Assembly (NCBI GenBank): GCA_018901755.1
Contig: JAHIDZ010000001.1
Span: 27,247-91,246, forward strand
Direction: 5' to 3'
Origin: Nanobdellota archaeon
GTDB lineage: Archaea; Aenigmatarchaeota; Aenigmatarchaeia; Aenigmatarchaeales; Aenigmatarchaeaceae
DNA length: 64,000 nt
Part shown: piece by piece, positions 7,507 to 14,683 of the stretch
Layout of the letters: every line of letters begins with the position of its first letter
Numbering within the stretch: position 1 is the stretch's first letter
Notes under the pieces: model-generated
Told to the model about the DNA's origin: nothing
The model's database searches: none
What the model saw: only the letters and a program-made list of their open reading frames with translations
Position numbers and translations under genes: made by a program

Positions 7507-8142
7507 ATGGTTACTCGTATACTTTGTTTCGGTGATTCGCATGTATGGGGATATATTCCTAATACGGACCATGAGAGATTTTCTGATAAAGAAAGGTTCC
7601 CAAAAATATTACAGAAATTATTAGGGTCGAAATATGAAATTATTGAAGAGGGATTAAATAGTAGGACATTAGTTTCTGAAGATACAAGACCTAATAAAGA
7701 GGGTAGAAGTGGGAGCACTTATTTGATTCCATGTTTAGATTCACACGACCCTATAGATTTAGTCATTCTTATGCTTGGTGCAAATGAATTAAAGCACAAC
7801 TTCAATAATTCGTCTGAACAGATTGGAAACCTTTTAGAAAAACACTTTGTAAAGGTAATCTTAAAAAGAAAATCTCAATTTAGAAACACTTATCCTAAGT
7901 TAATAATTGTTTCTCCTCCAATAATAAATGAAGAAACAGAATATGCTCAAAAAAGATATATTGGAGGAACTGAGAAATCAAAACAATTAAGTAAAGTTTA
8001 TGCGAAAATTGCTAAGAGAAATAATTGTGAATTTGTTGATACAAGTCAATTAAAAGTTGGTTCTGATGGGGTTCACATGACTAAAGAAAGTCATACTAAA
8101 CTCGCAGAAATTATCATGAGTAAAATAACTCAATCTATGTAG
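7507..8142 (+). CDS. SGNH/GDSL-family hydrolase
   Basis: 211 residues with the SGNH blocks in order: Phe-Gly-Asp-Ser-His (block I, nucleophile Ser, about residue 10), Gly-Leu-Asn-Ser-Arg (block II Gly/Asn region, about 48), Leu-Gly-Ala-Asn-Glu-Leu (block III, about 95) and Asp-Gly-Val-His (block V, about 185, Asp and His of the triad). Family members are esterases or lipases acting on acyl or acetyl groups. No signal peptide is seen, so it is probably cytoplasmic. It is separated from its neighbours and is likely transcribed alone. Confidence 0.8.
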   Translation: MVTRILCFGDSHVWGYIPNTDHERFSDKERFPKILQKLLGSKYEIIEEGLNSRTLVSEDTRPNKEGRSGSTYLIPCLDSHDPIDLVILMLGANELKHNFNNSSEQIGNLLEKHFVKVILKRKSQFRNTYPKLIIVSPPIINEETEYAQKRYIGGTEKSKQLSKVYAKIAKRNNCEFVDTSQLKVGSDGVHMTKESHTKLAEIIMSKITQSM

Positions 8143-8153
8143 GACGATTCTCG

Positions 8154-8187
8154 TGGGTCCACCACACCAAATGACAATCTTTATATT
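8154..8187 (+). repeat. Imperfect direct repeat, copy 2, with a tRNA 3'-end-like start
   Basis: Second copy of the element at 1673-1705. Here the bases just before and within it (8145-8164) read like the last part of a tRNA: half a T-loop, a 3' T-stem strand, GGGTCC and a terminal ACCA. No matching 5' part is present, so it is not a tRNA gene. About 200 nt (8143-8344) hold this element and otherwise no supported gene. Confidence 0.4.
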
Positions 8188-8344
8188 ACCCCGAAAGCAC
8201 ATACAAATCACTACAGAAGCGCCTGAAAAGGTAATAGAAGCCCCTAACTCAGTGGGAGCACCAACTATTTTTTCTTATTTTATTACATATTGTAACCAAT
8301 CAATATTTTTATATACTATAAATTCCATTAGAGAATAGATTGAT

Positions 8345-8629
8345 ATGAATTATAATTATCATCATAGAAAAATAATAAAGAAATTTGAAGGAAAAACAGA
8401 CGAATTTACAAAATTATTTTCTGATAGTGAGATAAAGATATTATTATTATGGGCAATAATTGGACCATTCTGCGCATTAGGTTATATTGTTTGGTTGAAA
8501 TATCCTAAACTAAGATTATTATCATTGATATTCTTTTTAGCCAATATGATATATTTCGTAGGACAGTTAGGCGGTATTTTATATATCCTACCAAAGGCTA
8601 ATATTATACTAAGTAGACTATTCGTATAA
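8345..8629 (+). CDS. Small membrane protein
   Basis: 94 residues; charged first 35 residues, then two hydrophobic segments (about 36-56 and 58-86) with Leu-Lys-Tyr-Pro-Lys between them. No family is recognised. An AT-rich box (TATATACTATAAATT) lies 30 to 45 nt upstream. It ends 21 nt before the start of the histone-fold-like gene, whose own strong ribosome-binding site suggests the two may share a transcript. Confidence 0.5.
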   Translation: MNYNYHHRKIIKKFEGKTDEFTKLFSDSEIKILLLWAIIGPFCALGYIVWLKYPKLRLLSLIFFLANMIYFVGQLGGILYILPKANIILSRLFV

Positions 8630-8650
8630 TGAAAATTGAGGTGAAATAAA

Positions 8651-8812
8651 ATGGCATTAGTTGTAAAAAACGCAGTAAAGAAATCTACAAAATTGAGAAC
8701 ATCTGGAGATTTTATCAAAGCATTAGATAAACATGTTGCAGAAATTATGAAAACAGCAGAAGTAAGATGCAAAGCAAACGGAAGAGCAACAATAAGACCT
8801 TGCGATTTATAG
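8651..8812 (+). CDS. Small histone-fold-like DNA-binding protein
   Basis: 53 residues, below usual gene-finder cut-offs. The body reads Ser-Gly-Asp-Phe-Ile-Lys-Ala-Leu-Asp-Lys-His-Val ... Arg-Cys-Lys-Ala-Asn-Gly-Arg-Ala-Thr-Ile-Arg-Pro-Cys-Asp-Leu, closely resembling the long helix and the Arg-x-Thr-x-Arg-Pro-x-Asp-Leu end of a histone fold, in particular the DUF1931 type. The basic N-terminus suggests DNA contact. GAGGTGA lies 8 nt before the ATG, and a GC-rich hairpin with a T-tract follows the stop at once. Function as a chromatin protein is inferred. Confidence 0.65.
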   Translation: MALVVKNAVKKSTKLRTSGDFIKALDKHVAEIMKTAEVRCKANGRATIRPCDL

Positions 8813-8842
8813 GGAACTAGGTTCCCTCCTATTTTTCTTTTT
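8812..8842 (+). terminator. Hairpin plus T-rich terminator
   Basis: A perfect 6-bp stem, GGGAAC at 8812-8817 and GTTCCC at 8821-8826, with a 3-nt loop, then a T-rich tract to 8842. The stem begins on the last base of the preceding stop codon. Such GC-rich hairpins are rare elsewhere in this window. Confidence 0.7.
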
Positions 8843-8879
8843 CAGTTAATTTTATAACAACATAATATTATTCTTGTTT

Positions 8880-9626
8880 ATGGATCCATTATCATTTTTA
8901 GCAGTATTTGCTATAGGAATTATAGCTGCATTTATGGGTAATTTTGCAGGCGGAGGAGGAGGATTACTCTCGATACCGTTATTGATATTTTTAGGATTGC
9001 CGCCAGCTATAGCAGTTGCAACGAATAAATTCGGGGCGCTAGGTGTCTGCGGTTCAGCGGTGTATAAATTCTCTAAAGCAAAAAAAATTGATTTCAAAAA
9101 TGCCGCGCCGTTTATAATAATATCTGTAATTGGGGCAGCAATCGGCGCAAATGTGCTTCTAACGTTAGATCAGGCGTTACTTATGAAAATCATAGGCGTG
9201 ATAATTCTTTTACTGCTCCCGGCGATATTTCTGAAAAAAGATTTTGGACTAAAGAGGAACCGTGTTGCTAAGAAAGGCAGAACATTGGGTTACATGATAT
9301 ATTTCTGTATTGCCATTTACAATGGATTTATGGGCGCGGCTGCCGGGTTATTTTCAATATTTTCACTTACTAGATTATTTGGATATACTCTCATAGAATC
9401 AATTGCGCTGGATAAGTTTGTTTTATTATTCAATACAATAATAGCTGTTATAATTTTCGCATCAGCAGGAATAATAAATTATGAGTTTGGTATTGCTATA
9501 CTTTTAGGAATGACAGTCGGCGGGTATTTTGGCGCGAAGACCGCGATAGACAAAGGAAACAAGTATGTTAAAATTGCGTTCGGATTGGTCGTATTCGCAT
9601 CTGCTATAAAACTATTATTCTTTTAA
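8880..9626 (+). CDS. TauE/SafE-family sulfite/anion exporter
   Basis: About 248 residues, seven to eight hydrophobic segments. The N-terminal half carries Phe-Ala-Gly-Gly-Gly-Gly-Gly-Leu-Leu-Ser-Ile-Pro and Ala-Val-Ala-Thr-Asn-Lys-Phe, the hallmark of the TauE/SafE family; a second glycine-rich half-motif (Phe-Met-Gly-Ala-Ala-Ala-Gly) follows near residue 155. I chose the ATG at 8880 over the in-frame TTG at 8874. Likely exports or imports a small sulfur-containing anion; the substrate is unknown. Confidence 0.85.
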   Translation: MDPLSFLAVFAIGIIAAFMGNFAGGGGGLLSIPLLIFLGLPPAIAVATNKFGALGVCGSAVYKFSKAKKIDFKNAAPFIIISVIGAAIGANVLLTLDQALLMKIIGVIILLLLPAIFLKKDFGLKRNRVAKKGRTLGYMIYFCIAIYNGFMGAAAGLFSIFSLTRLFGYTLIESIALDKFVLLFNTIIAVIIFASAGIINYEFGIAILLGMTVGGYFGAKTAIDKGNKYVKIAFGLVVFASAIKLLFF

Positions 9627-9677
9627 ATATTTTAGAAATCCATTAAAATTAATGCGGGAGTCGCCCAGCTAGGTCAA

Positions 9678-9696
9678 ATGGATGAATCCAGACCAA
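9678..9696 (+). other. tRNA-Leu intron 1 (D-loop, 19 nt)
   Basis: Perfect bulge-helix-bulge: exon GGTC pairs with intron GACC (central helix), each 3-nt bulge is AAA, and the inner intron helix is TGGA/TCCA with a TGAA loop. Cutting each bulge after its second base joins GGTCAA to AGGC and gives the normal Leu D-loop. The site is near position 21/22, a noncanonical place. Confidence 0.9.
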
Positions 9697-9705
9697 AGGC
9701 GCAAG

Positions 9706-9740
9706 CGTCATTTTGAGTAATGATTCAATATGATTGCGAA
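9706..9740 (+). other. tRNA-Leu intron 2 (position 30/31, 35 nt)
   Basis: Bulge-helix-bulge: central helix CGCA/TGCG, bulges AGC and AAA, inner helix GTCAT/ATGAT. Cutting after the second bulge base joins CAAG to ACTCAAGA, restoring the 5-bp anticodon stem and the CAA anticodon. The intron lies inside the anticodon stem, not at the usual 37/38. Confidence 0.9.
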
Positions 9741-9827
9741 ACTCAAGATCTTGTCGCTTAGTGCGTTCGCAAGTTCAAATCTTGCCTCCCGCACCATTTA
9801 AATCTCTTTGTTATTATATAGTTTTTT

Positions 9828-10199
9828 ATGGTAAGTGAAGTAATTAACGGAGACGAATTTGTTCAAAAAGACATGCTTAGCAGAACAAAGCCATTCACAA
9901 TAAATGAAATGGTGGAAAAACACAATCGCGGAAGCATATCAATAAATAACACAGCTGATTATCTTGTAAAATTTAAGAATGTATTCTATCAGACAATCGG
10001 ATCAAAAAAACACTACATTAATAGAGATCATGTAAACCCAGAAGAAATTGCAAAAATTAGACTGAGTGATGGTTGCGCATATACTAGCAATGATGAAATT
10101 TTAAAAACAATATGTGAAGAGTTTTGCTCACGCCTTAATAGAAGAATACAATCTAATAACAGATGTAATGCATATTATTTTAAATTTATTAAGAAATAA
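9828..10199 (+). CDS. Hypothetical protein, family not recognised
   Basis: 123 residues, soluble. The C-terminal half contains three Cys (Gly-Cys-Ala-Tyr, Ile-Cys-Glu-Glu-Phe-Cys) without a clear zinc pattern. A TTTAAAT box starts at 9797, directly after the CCA of tRNA-Leu and 31 nt before the ATG, so this is probably a leaderless gene. It converges on eS17 with no gap between the stops. I do not recognise the family. Confidence 0.55.
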   Translation: MVSEVINGDEFVQKDMLSRTKPFTINEMVEKHNRGSISINNTADYLVKFKNVFYQTIGSKKHYINRDHVNPEEIAKIRLSDGCAYTSNDEILKTICEEFCSRLNRRIQSNNRCNAYYFKFIKK

Positions 10200-10397
10200 T
10201 TAAATTGCTCTAGCGTTTTTACCGACAACTCTTACGATATAGCCACACATTTTATTTTTAATGATTTTATCGTGAACAAGATTCATCTCGTTTATACTTT
10301 TTTTATTTTTATCAAAATCAGTGCTAAATTTATCAGGACATTGACTAACTAACTCTTCTGCCATACTTTTAATCCATCTTGTTTTTACTCTTCCCAT
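10200..10397 (-). CDS. rps17e: Ribosomal protein eS17
   Basis: 65 residues from Met-Gly-Arg-Val-Lys-Thr-Arg-Trp-Ile-Lys; the body Pro-Asp-Lys-Phe-Ser-Thr-Asp-Phe-Asp-Lys-Asn-Lys and the end Gly-Tyr-Ile-Val-Arg-Val-Val match archaeal eS17 in sequence and length. An in-frame ATG two codons upstream is less likely because family members start Met-Gly-Arg. It is a small-subunit protein shared by archaea and eukaryotes. Divergent from nop5 across 65 nt. Confidence 0.9.
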   Translation of the reverse strand: MGRVKTRWIKSMAEELVSQCPDKFSTDFDKNKKSINEMNLVHDKIIKNKMCGYIVRVVGKNARAI

Positions 10398-10462
10398 ATA
10401 CACAACCTGTTAAATCTTTATCAACTCTCATATATAAATAGGTTATTGTAGGTGGATTAGTT

Positions 10463-11437
10463 ATGGCTAAGTACATATCAGCATGCATCTTAGGCGTATT
10501 CGTTATAGAAGATGATGTTATTATAGATAAAGTGTTATTCAAAAAAGACGCAGAAGAAATAGCTAAAAAATTAGTTGATATCGAAAATACTGAAGAATTC
10601 GCTAAAATGAAGAAAAAGTATGGCGGAGAATATAGACCATCTGATTTCTTAACTAATAATATTGCAAAGATTGCAGCTGAAACTAGATTTGTAAGAGATA
10701 GAGCAGAGTTAAATGAACTTATGTCTAAAATTAGCGTTGCTCAGACAAAGACAAAAATATCTAAATTGGAAAGAAGAGATAAATTGATTATTCAAACAGT
10801 TTCTGCATTAAATGATTTGGATAGGATTCTTAATTATATGTCCGAGCGTTTAAGAGAATGGTACGGATTGCACTATCCAGAGATTAGAGCTAAAGATTAT
10901 GAAAAATTTGCAGACGAGTTAGCTAACTGTGGACGAAGAGAGAATTTCAAAGATTTTACAACTTCAATGGGTATGGAATTAACTGATGATGATGTTAAGT
11001 TATTACAAAATTATGCACGGCAAACTAAGCAAATGTATGAACTGAAAAAACATATAGTTAATTATCTTGAACGAGCAGTTCCAATTGAAGTGCCAAATAT
11101 CAATGCTCTTTTAGGAAGTATACTTGCAGCAAGATTACTTGCTAATGCTGGTTCACTTGAAAAGTTAGCAAAGATGCCTTCAAGCAAGATACAATTAATT
11201 GGCGCAGAGAAAGCATTGTTCAAATATCTTAAAGGACAGCAATCATCATCTCCTCGTTTTGGTATAATTTTTACTCATCCAGCAGTAAGTTCAGCGGCTA
11301 AAGAAAATCAGGGAAAAATAGCAAGACTATTATCATCTAAGTTAACATTGGCTGCAAAATGTGACTTCTATACTAAACGAGATATATCTAAAGAATTAAA
11401 GAAAGATTTTGAGGACAAAGTAAAAGAGGTTGTCTAA
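10463..11437 (+). CDS. nop5: Nop5/Nop56-type C/D box RNP scaffold protein
   Basis: 324 residues. Order of parts: N-terminal fibrillarin-binding domain, a helical coiled-coil region (about 110-220) and the C-terminal Nop domain with Gly-Ser-Ile-Leu-Ala-Ala-Arg-Leu, Gln-Leu-Ile-Gly-Ala-Glu-Lys-Ala-Leu, Pro-Arg-Phe-Gly-Ile-Ile-Phe-Thr-His-Pro and Lys-Leu-Thr-Leu-Ala-Ala-Lys. It bridges L7Ae-bound C/D guide RNA and fibrillarin for 2'-O-methylation of RNA. Its stop overlaps the start of a homing endonuclease gene (TAATG). A TATATAAATAGG promoter box lies near 10431. Confidence 0.92.
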   Translation: MAKYISACILGVFVIEDDVIIDKVLFKKDAEEIAKKLVDIENTEEFAKMKKKYGGEYRPSDFLTNNIAKIAAETRFVRDRAELNELMSKISVAQTKTKISKLERRDKLIIQTVSALNDLDRILNYMSERLREWYGLHYPEIRAKDYEKFADELANCGRRENFKDFTTSMGMELTDDDVKLLQNYARQTKQMYELKKHIVNYLERAVPIEVPNINALLGSILAARLLANAGSLEKLAKMPSSKIQLIGAEKALFKYLKGQQSSSPRFGIIFTHPAVSSAAKENQGKIARLLSSKLTLAAKCDFYTKRDISKELKKDFEDKVKEVV

Positions 11438-12321
11438 TGTTTAAGCTAAGAATCACTCCGGAATTTTCCGAGTGGTTTGGTGCATGGATCGGTGACGGTG
11501 ACCATTCTAGTATAAGACGATTGGCACTTTCAAACCAAGTAGTAGAATTATTGCATCTTCATATTAAGATTCTGACAGAATATTTTAACTTTCCTAGAGA
11601 AAGAATACTCGCAGAAGTTACGACAAGTAGTTTGGATGATAATCAAATTATAAGAGATCGATGGTCTAAATTACTTTTATTACCGCTTCAAAATATCAGG
11701 ACTATAAACAGAAACCCAATCGCCAGAAAAGAATGCGCGAGAGTAATGGCAAATAACGTTGAAATAACTAAATTTGTTAGAAACAATATATCTACAATAA
11801 GAAAAAGAATACTAAATTCTAATAATGAAATCATGTGTGCATATTTAATGGGAATATTTGCGGCAGAAGGAAATGTTAGAACCGAAAAGCACCAAAAGCA
11901 TGTTAGATTAGGTATGAAAACAATTGAAGATATAGATTTCGCAAAGCTTTTACTTGAGAAGATTGGAATAGAAACTAAATTGGCGATTAATACCAGTAAT
12001 GACTGTTATGAACTTTCAATTTTCGGATATGAAAACTTATTGAAGTTTAGAGATTTCGGCGGATTTGGAAAGCATGAGTCAAAAAATATTATCCTAAACA
12101 GACAGCTTTCTACATATGGAAAGTTTCCTTGGTCTTATAGATACCAATGTCTTGAAGCAGTTCTAAGAAATGTCAATACAATTACAAATTATGACGCAGT
12201 TAATATATTTGATATGAATTATCATAATGCAAAGTTGATGTTATCTAGATTCAGCAAACAGGGTAAGTTAAGTGTTGATAAAACAAATAAAACTTATACC
12301 TATAAATTAAAGGAGATTTGA
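11437..12321 (+). CDS. Free-standing LAGLIDADG homing endonuclease
   Basis: 294 residues with two LAGLIDADG-type helices: Phe-Gly-Ala-Trp-Ile-Gly-Asp-Gly-Asp (about residue 14) and Cys-Ala-Tyr-Leu-Met-Gly-Ile-Phe-Ala-Ala-Glu-Gly-Asn (about 133). Each has the acidic catalytic residue (Asp, Glu). The last ~60 residues look like a helix-turn-helix. It sits between nop5 and fibrillarin, overlapping nop5 by one base (TAATG) and the next gene by one base (TGATG). It seems to be carried in the operon without breaking a host gene. Confidence 0.85.
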   Translation: MFKLRITPEFSEWFGAWIGDGDHSSIRRLALSNQVVELLHLHIKILTEYFNFPRERILAEVTTSSLDDNQIIRDRWSKLLLLPLQNIRTINRNPIARKECARVMANNVEITKFVRNNISTIRKRILNSNNEIMCAYLMGIFAAEGNVRTEKHQKHVRLGMKTIEDIDFAKLLLEKIGIETKLAINTSNDCYELSIFGYENLLKFRDFGGFGKHESKNIILNRQLSTYGKFPWSYRYQCLEAVLRNVNTITNYDAVNIFDMNYHNAKLMLSRFSKQGKLSVDKTNKTYTYKLKEI

Positions 12322-13106
12322 TGTCTGATCAACAGATTAAAAAAGAATTAATTATCATTGCAAAAGATATTGCTAATAAATTAAGAAGACTACCGGAAAT
12401 AAAAGCGATTGCCATTTATGGCGGAGTAGCAGAAGGTTATGCAGACAATTATTCTGATATCGATATAATTTGTTATTGTACTAAAACACCAAGTATTCGA
12501 AAAAGAAAAGAAGTTCTAGGTGTCATAGATATTAGACAACTTCCGGGTCATCCAGACACCGACGAGTTTCAATATAAGAACAAATATCCTAACATATTTT
12601 ATTGTGAATATGTTCCATGGCTTGGAAGATTAATTGAAGATGCGTGTCGAAGTAGAAAATTGCACGATTCGTTTCTTATTAGTCATCTTCTTAATACGGT
12701 ATCTCTATACGATCCAAATAAACTTTTAACTGGATGGAAATCTAAACTTCAACCGATTCTAAAAACACACTTATCATCTATCAAAGAGGGTTCATTTTCA
12801 AAATTAAAACATGAGTTATTGCAAATTGATATTTCAATTAAAAGAAAAAATATGATTCATATAAATCAAGAAATTTCAAAGATGATAGATTTATTTTTAA
12901 TAGCTTTATATGCTTTGAATAATCAGCCATTCATGAGTTCCAAATGGAGTAAAGAAAGGATAAAAGTTTTTAAAATGAAACCAAAGAATTGTGTAAAGCA
13001 TTTAGAGCAAATATCTTTACTTGGAAACAATACTAAAGATTTAAATAAAAAATTAAAATTATTAAAGAGTCTTATAAAAGACACGGACCCACTAATAACT
13101 AGGTAA
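12321..13106 (+). CDS. Nucleotidyltransferase-fold protein
   Basis: 261 residues. Near residue 36 is Ile-Tyr-Gly-Gly-Val-Ala-Glu-Gly-Tyr-Ala and then Tyr-Ser-Asp-Ile-Asp-Ile-Ile, the polymerase-beta-like nucleotidyltransferase signature with paired Asp. The C-terminal ~140 residues are helical and resemble the accessory helices of aminoglycoside-nucleotidyltransferase-like proteins. The ATG at 12321 overlaps the endonuclease stop (TGATG) and follows AGGAGA. It is unusual inside a nop5-fibrillarin operon; the substrate is unknown. Confidence 0.75.
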   Translation: MSDQQIKKELIIIAKDIANKLRRLPEIKAIAIYGGVAEGYADNYSDIDIICYCTKTPSIRKRKEVLGVIDIRQLPGHPDTDEFQYKNKYPNIFYCEYVPWLGRLIEDACRSRKLHDSFLISHLLNTVSLYDPNKLLTGWKSKLQPILKTHLSSIKEGSFSKLKHELLQIDISIKRKNMIHINQEISKMIDLFLIALYALNNQPFMSSKWSKERIKVFKMKPKNCVKHLEQISLLGNNTKDLNKKLKLLKSLIKDTDPLITR

Positions 13107-13111
13107 ATGAT

Positions 13112-13774
13112 ATGAAAGAAATATTTCAAGGAATTTATAATATAAATCAAAAGATTGCAACATTAAATTCTGCTCCAGGAACAAAACCATTCAATGAGAT
13201 TCTTGTCACTATCGATGGTAAAGAATATAGACAGTGGGATCCGAATAGATCAAAAGCATCAGCAGCAATCGCTAAAGGAATTAAGCAATTTCCAATCGGA
13301 GAGGGCTGTGTTATACTTTATCTTGGTATTGCTCATGGGTTTACAGCTAGTTACTTCTCAGATATAATCGGCCCAAATGGCGTGATTTATGGTGTTGAGT
13401 TTTCAGATCGTTGTTTCAACGAATTATTGAGTATAGTTTCCAGCAGAAGAAATATAATTCCTATTCTAGCTGACGCAAGAAAGCCAGAAGATTTTGTAGA
13501 AAAAGTAATAGAGAAGGTTGACGTTGTTTATGTAGACATTGCTCAGCCAGATGCTACTGAGGTAGCGATAAGAAACTGTAAAAAATTCTTAAAACCACGA
13601 GGTTATTTAATGTTTACAATTAAGACACAATCAGTCGACGTAACTCAGTCTGTTAAATTGACAGTTAAACTTGAAATAGAAAAGATAGCTCAGGCCGGTT
13701 TTGAGATAATTGACTGGAAGATGCTTGATCCGTTTGAAGAATGCCACGGATTTGTTTTAGCTAGATTGAAGTAA
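13112..13774 (+). CDS. flpA: Fibrillarin-like rRNA/tRNA 2'-O-methyltransferase
   Basis: 220 residues. Landmarks: Glu-Tyr-Arg-Gln-Trp-Asp-Pro-Asn-Arg-Ser-Lys (about residue 38), motif I Ile-Leu-Tyr-Leu-Gly-Ile-Ala-His-Gly, Tyr-Gly-Val-Glu-Phe-Ser (SAM-binding acidic residue) and Val-Asp-Val-Val-Tyr-Val-Asp-Ile-Ala-Gln. These identify archaeal fibrillarin, the catalytic subunit of C/D box RNPs with Nop5. Motif I reads Gly-Ile-Ala-His-Gly where Gly-Ala-Ala-x-Gly is common. The 3' end overlaps the convergent DHH gene by 18 nt. Confidence 0.93.
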   Translation: MKEIFQGIYNINQKIATLNSAPGTKPFNEILVTIDGKEYRQWDPNRSKASAAIAKGIKQFPIGEGCVILYLGIAHGFTASYFSDIIGPNGVIYGVEFSDRCFNELLSIVSSRRNIIPILADARKPEDFVEKVIEKVDVVYVDIAQPDATEVAIRNCKKFLKPRGYLMFTIKTQSVDVTQSVKLTVKLEIEKIAQAGFEIIDWKMLDPFEECHGFVLARLK

Positions 13775-14683
13775 TTTCAAAACTTTTTCTTTAAATATAA
13801 TAAAATCTTTAACATGCGCCCCGCCAGCTTTAACATGTCCACCACCTACTCCAATTCCTTCAGCGGCTTTTTTGAAAGTAGCGCCAACATCAAATTTGGT
13901 CGATCGTCCACTGACGCGATACCAATCATCTTTCTCGCGATAAATTATAATTGTCTTATCTGGATATTTTTCAAATAGCGCGTTCGATAGAACAGAGATA
14001 ATACCATAGCGGCTTTTTATTTCATGGAAGTTTACCTCCTTCACACCGTGCATTTCAAATCTGATTACTTCATTTTCAATTTCTTTTCTTAATCGATCCA
14101 TATAATCTCGATATTCGCTGTAAACAAAGTCCTCAACATTGTAACATCCTAGCATAAATCTAACAAGCTCTGGAAGTTTCTTAGCTTTCTTGAAAGTCTT
14201 GAAACCTTCAATCATCATTACTGCGTCTTTTTCGTTCTTCGTTCCTTTTAGTGCGGCATCACCAACTGCTCCAACTCGCATAATCCAATCAGTATCTTCT
14301 ACACCAAGTTTAGTAACTATTTTATGAACAACCTGTGAGCAAGAAATATATTTATTTGGTTCTTTGAATCTAGGATTAATATGAACGAAACCAATTTTGT
14401 TTAAATCGTTTGCAATCGGATGGTGATCTATTACCATAACATCTTTTCCCTTAAGTCTTTCAAACCATTCTAGATATTGATCAACTGGATAATCAACAAA
14501 TATTATTCTATCAAAATCATTTCCTAAATTTTTAAACACATCGTCACTTACGTCACCAGACATAAGCTCAGTGTCTTTGATGTATTTCATCATCATTGCT
14601 GCTGAGGCACATCCATCGGTGTCATTGTGAAAGAATATGACAGTTTTGCCAGAGGTGTTCTCTAAGAACTCTTCAGCTCTCAT
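13757..14683 (-). CDS. DHH-family phosphoesterase (RecJ/nanoRNase-like)
   Basis: 308 residues. Motifs include His-Asn-Asp-Thr-Asp-Gly-Cys-Ala-Ser-Ala-Ala (residue ~19), Phe-Val-Asp-Tyr-Pro-Val-Asp (~62) and Val-Ile-Asp-His-His-Pro (~81, the DHH motif). The C-terminal DHHA1 motif Gly-Gly-Gly-His-Val-Lys-Ala-Gly-Gly-Ala lies near 283. Such proteins cleave single-stranded nucleic acid, short oligonucleotides or cyclic dinucleotides using Mn2+. Archaeal members include GINS-associated nuclease and nanoRNases; I cannot tell which. It starts 4 nt inside the end of ileS (ATGA overlap). Confidence 0.85.
   Translation of the reverse strand: MRAEEFLENTSGKTVIFFHNDTDGCASAAMMMKYIKDTELMSGDVSDDVFKNLGNDFDRIIFVDYPVDQYLEWFERLKGKDVMVIDHHPIANDLNKIGFVHINPRFKEPNKYISCSQVVHKIVTKLGVEDTDWIMRVGAVGDAALKGTKNEKDAVMMIEGFKTFKKAKKLPELVRFMLGCYNVEDFVYSEYRDYMDRLRKEIENEVIRFEMHGVKEVNFHEIKSRYGIISVLSNALFEKYPDKTIIIYREKDDWYRVSGRSTKFDVGATFKKAAEGIGVGGGHVKAGGAHVKDFIIFKEKVLKLLQSS

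Larger units (their letters stand above)
9654..9796 (+). tRNA. tRNA-Leu (CAA) with two introns
   Basis: Acceptor strands GCGGGAG (9654-9660) and CTCCCGC pair perfectly, and CCA is encoded at 9794-9796. After removing 19 nt from the D-loop and 35 nt from the anticodon stem, the 89-nt product has D-stem GCC/GGC, anticodon stem CAAGA/TCTTG, loop CTCAAGA (anticodon CAA), a long class II variable arm and T-arm GCAAG/CTTGC with loop TTCAAAT. GGTCAAAGG in the D-loop and the class II arm agree with archaeal tRNA-Leu. A TTTAAAT box begins at 9622. Confidence 0.93.

Noticed and set aside
8153..8338. Possible 61-residue CDS
   Set aside because: Low-complexity translation with no family features. It overlaps the tRNA-end-like repeat and has no ribosome-binding site or promoter at the right distance.
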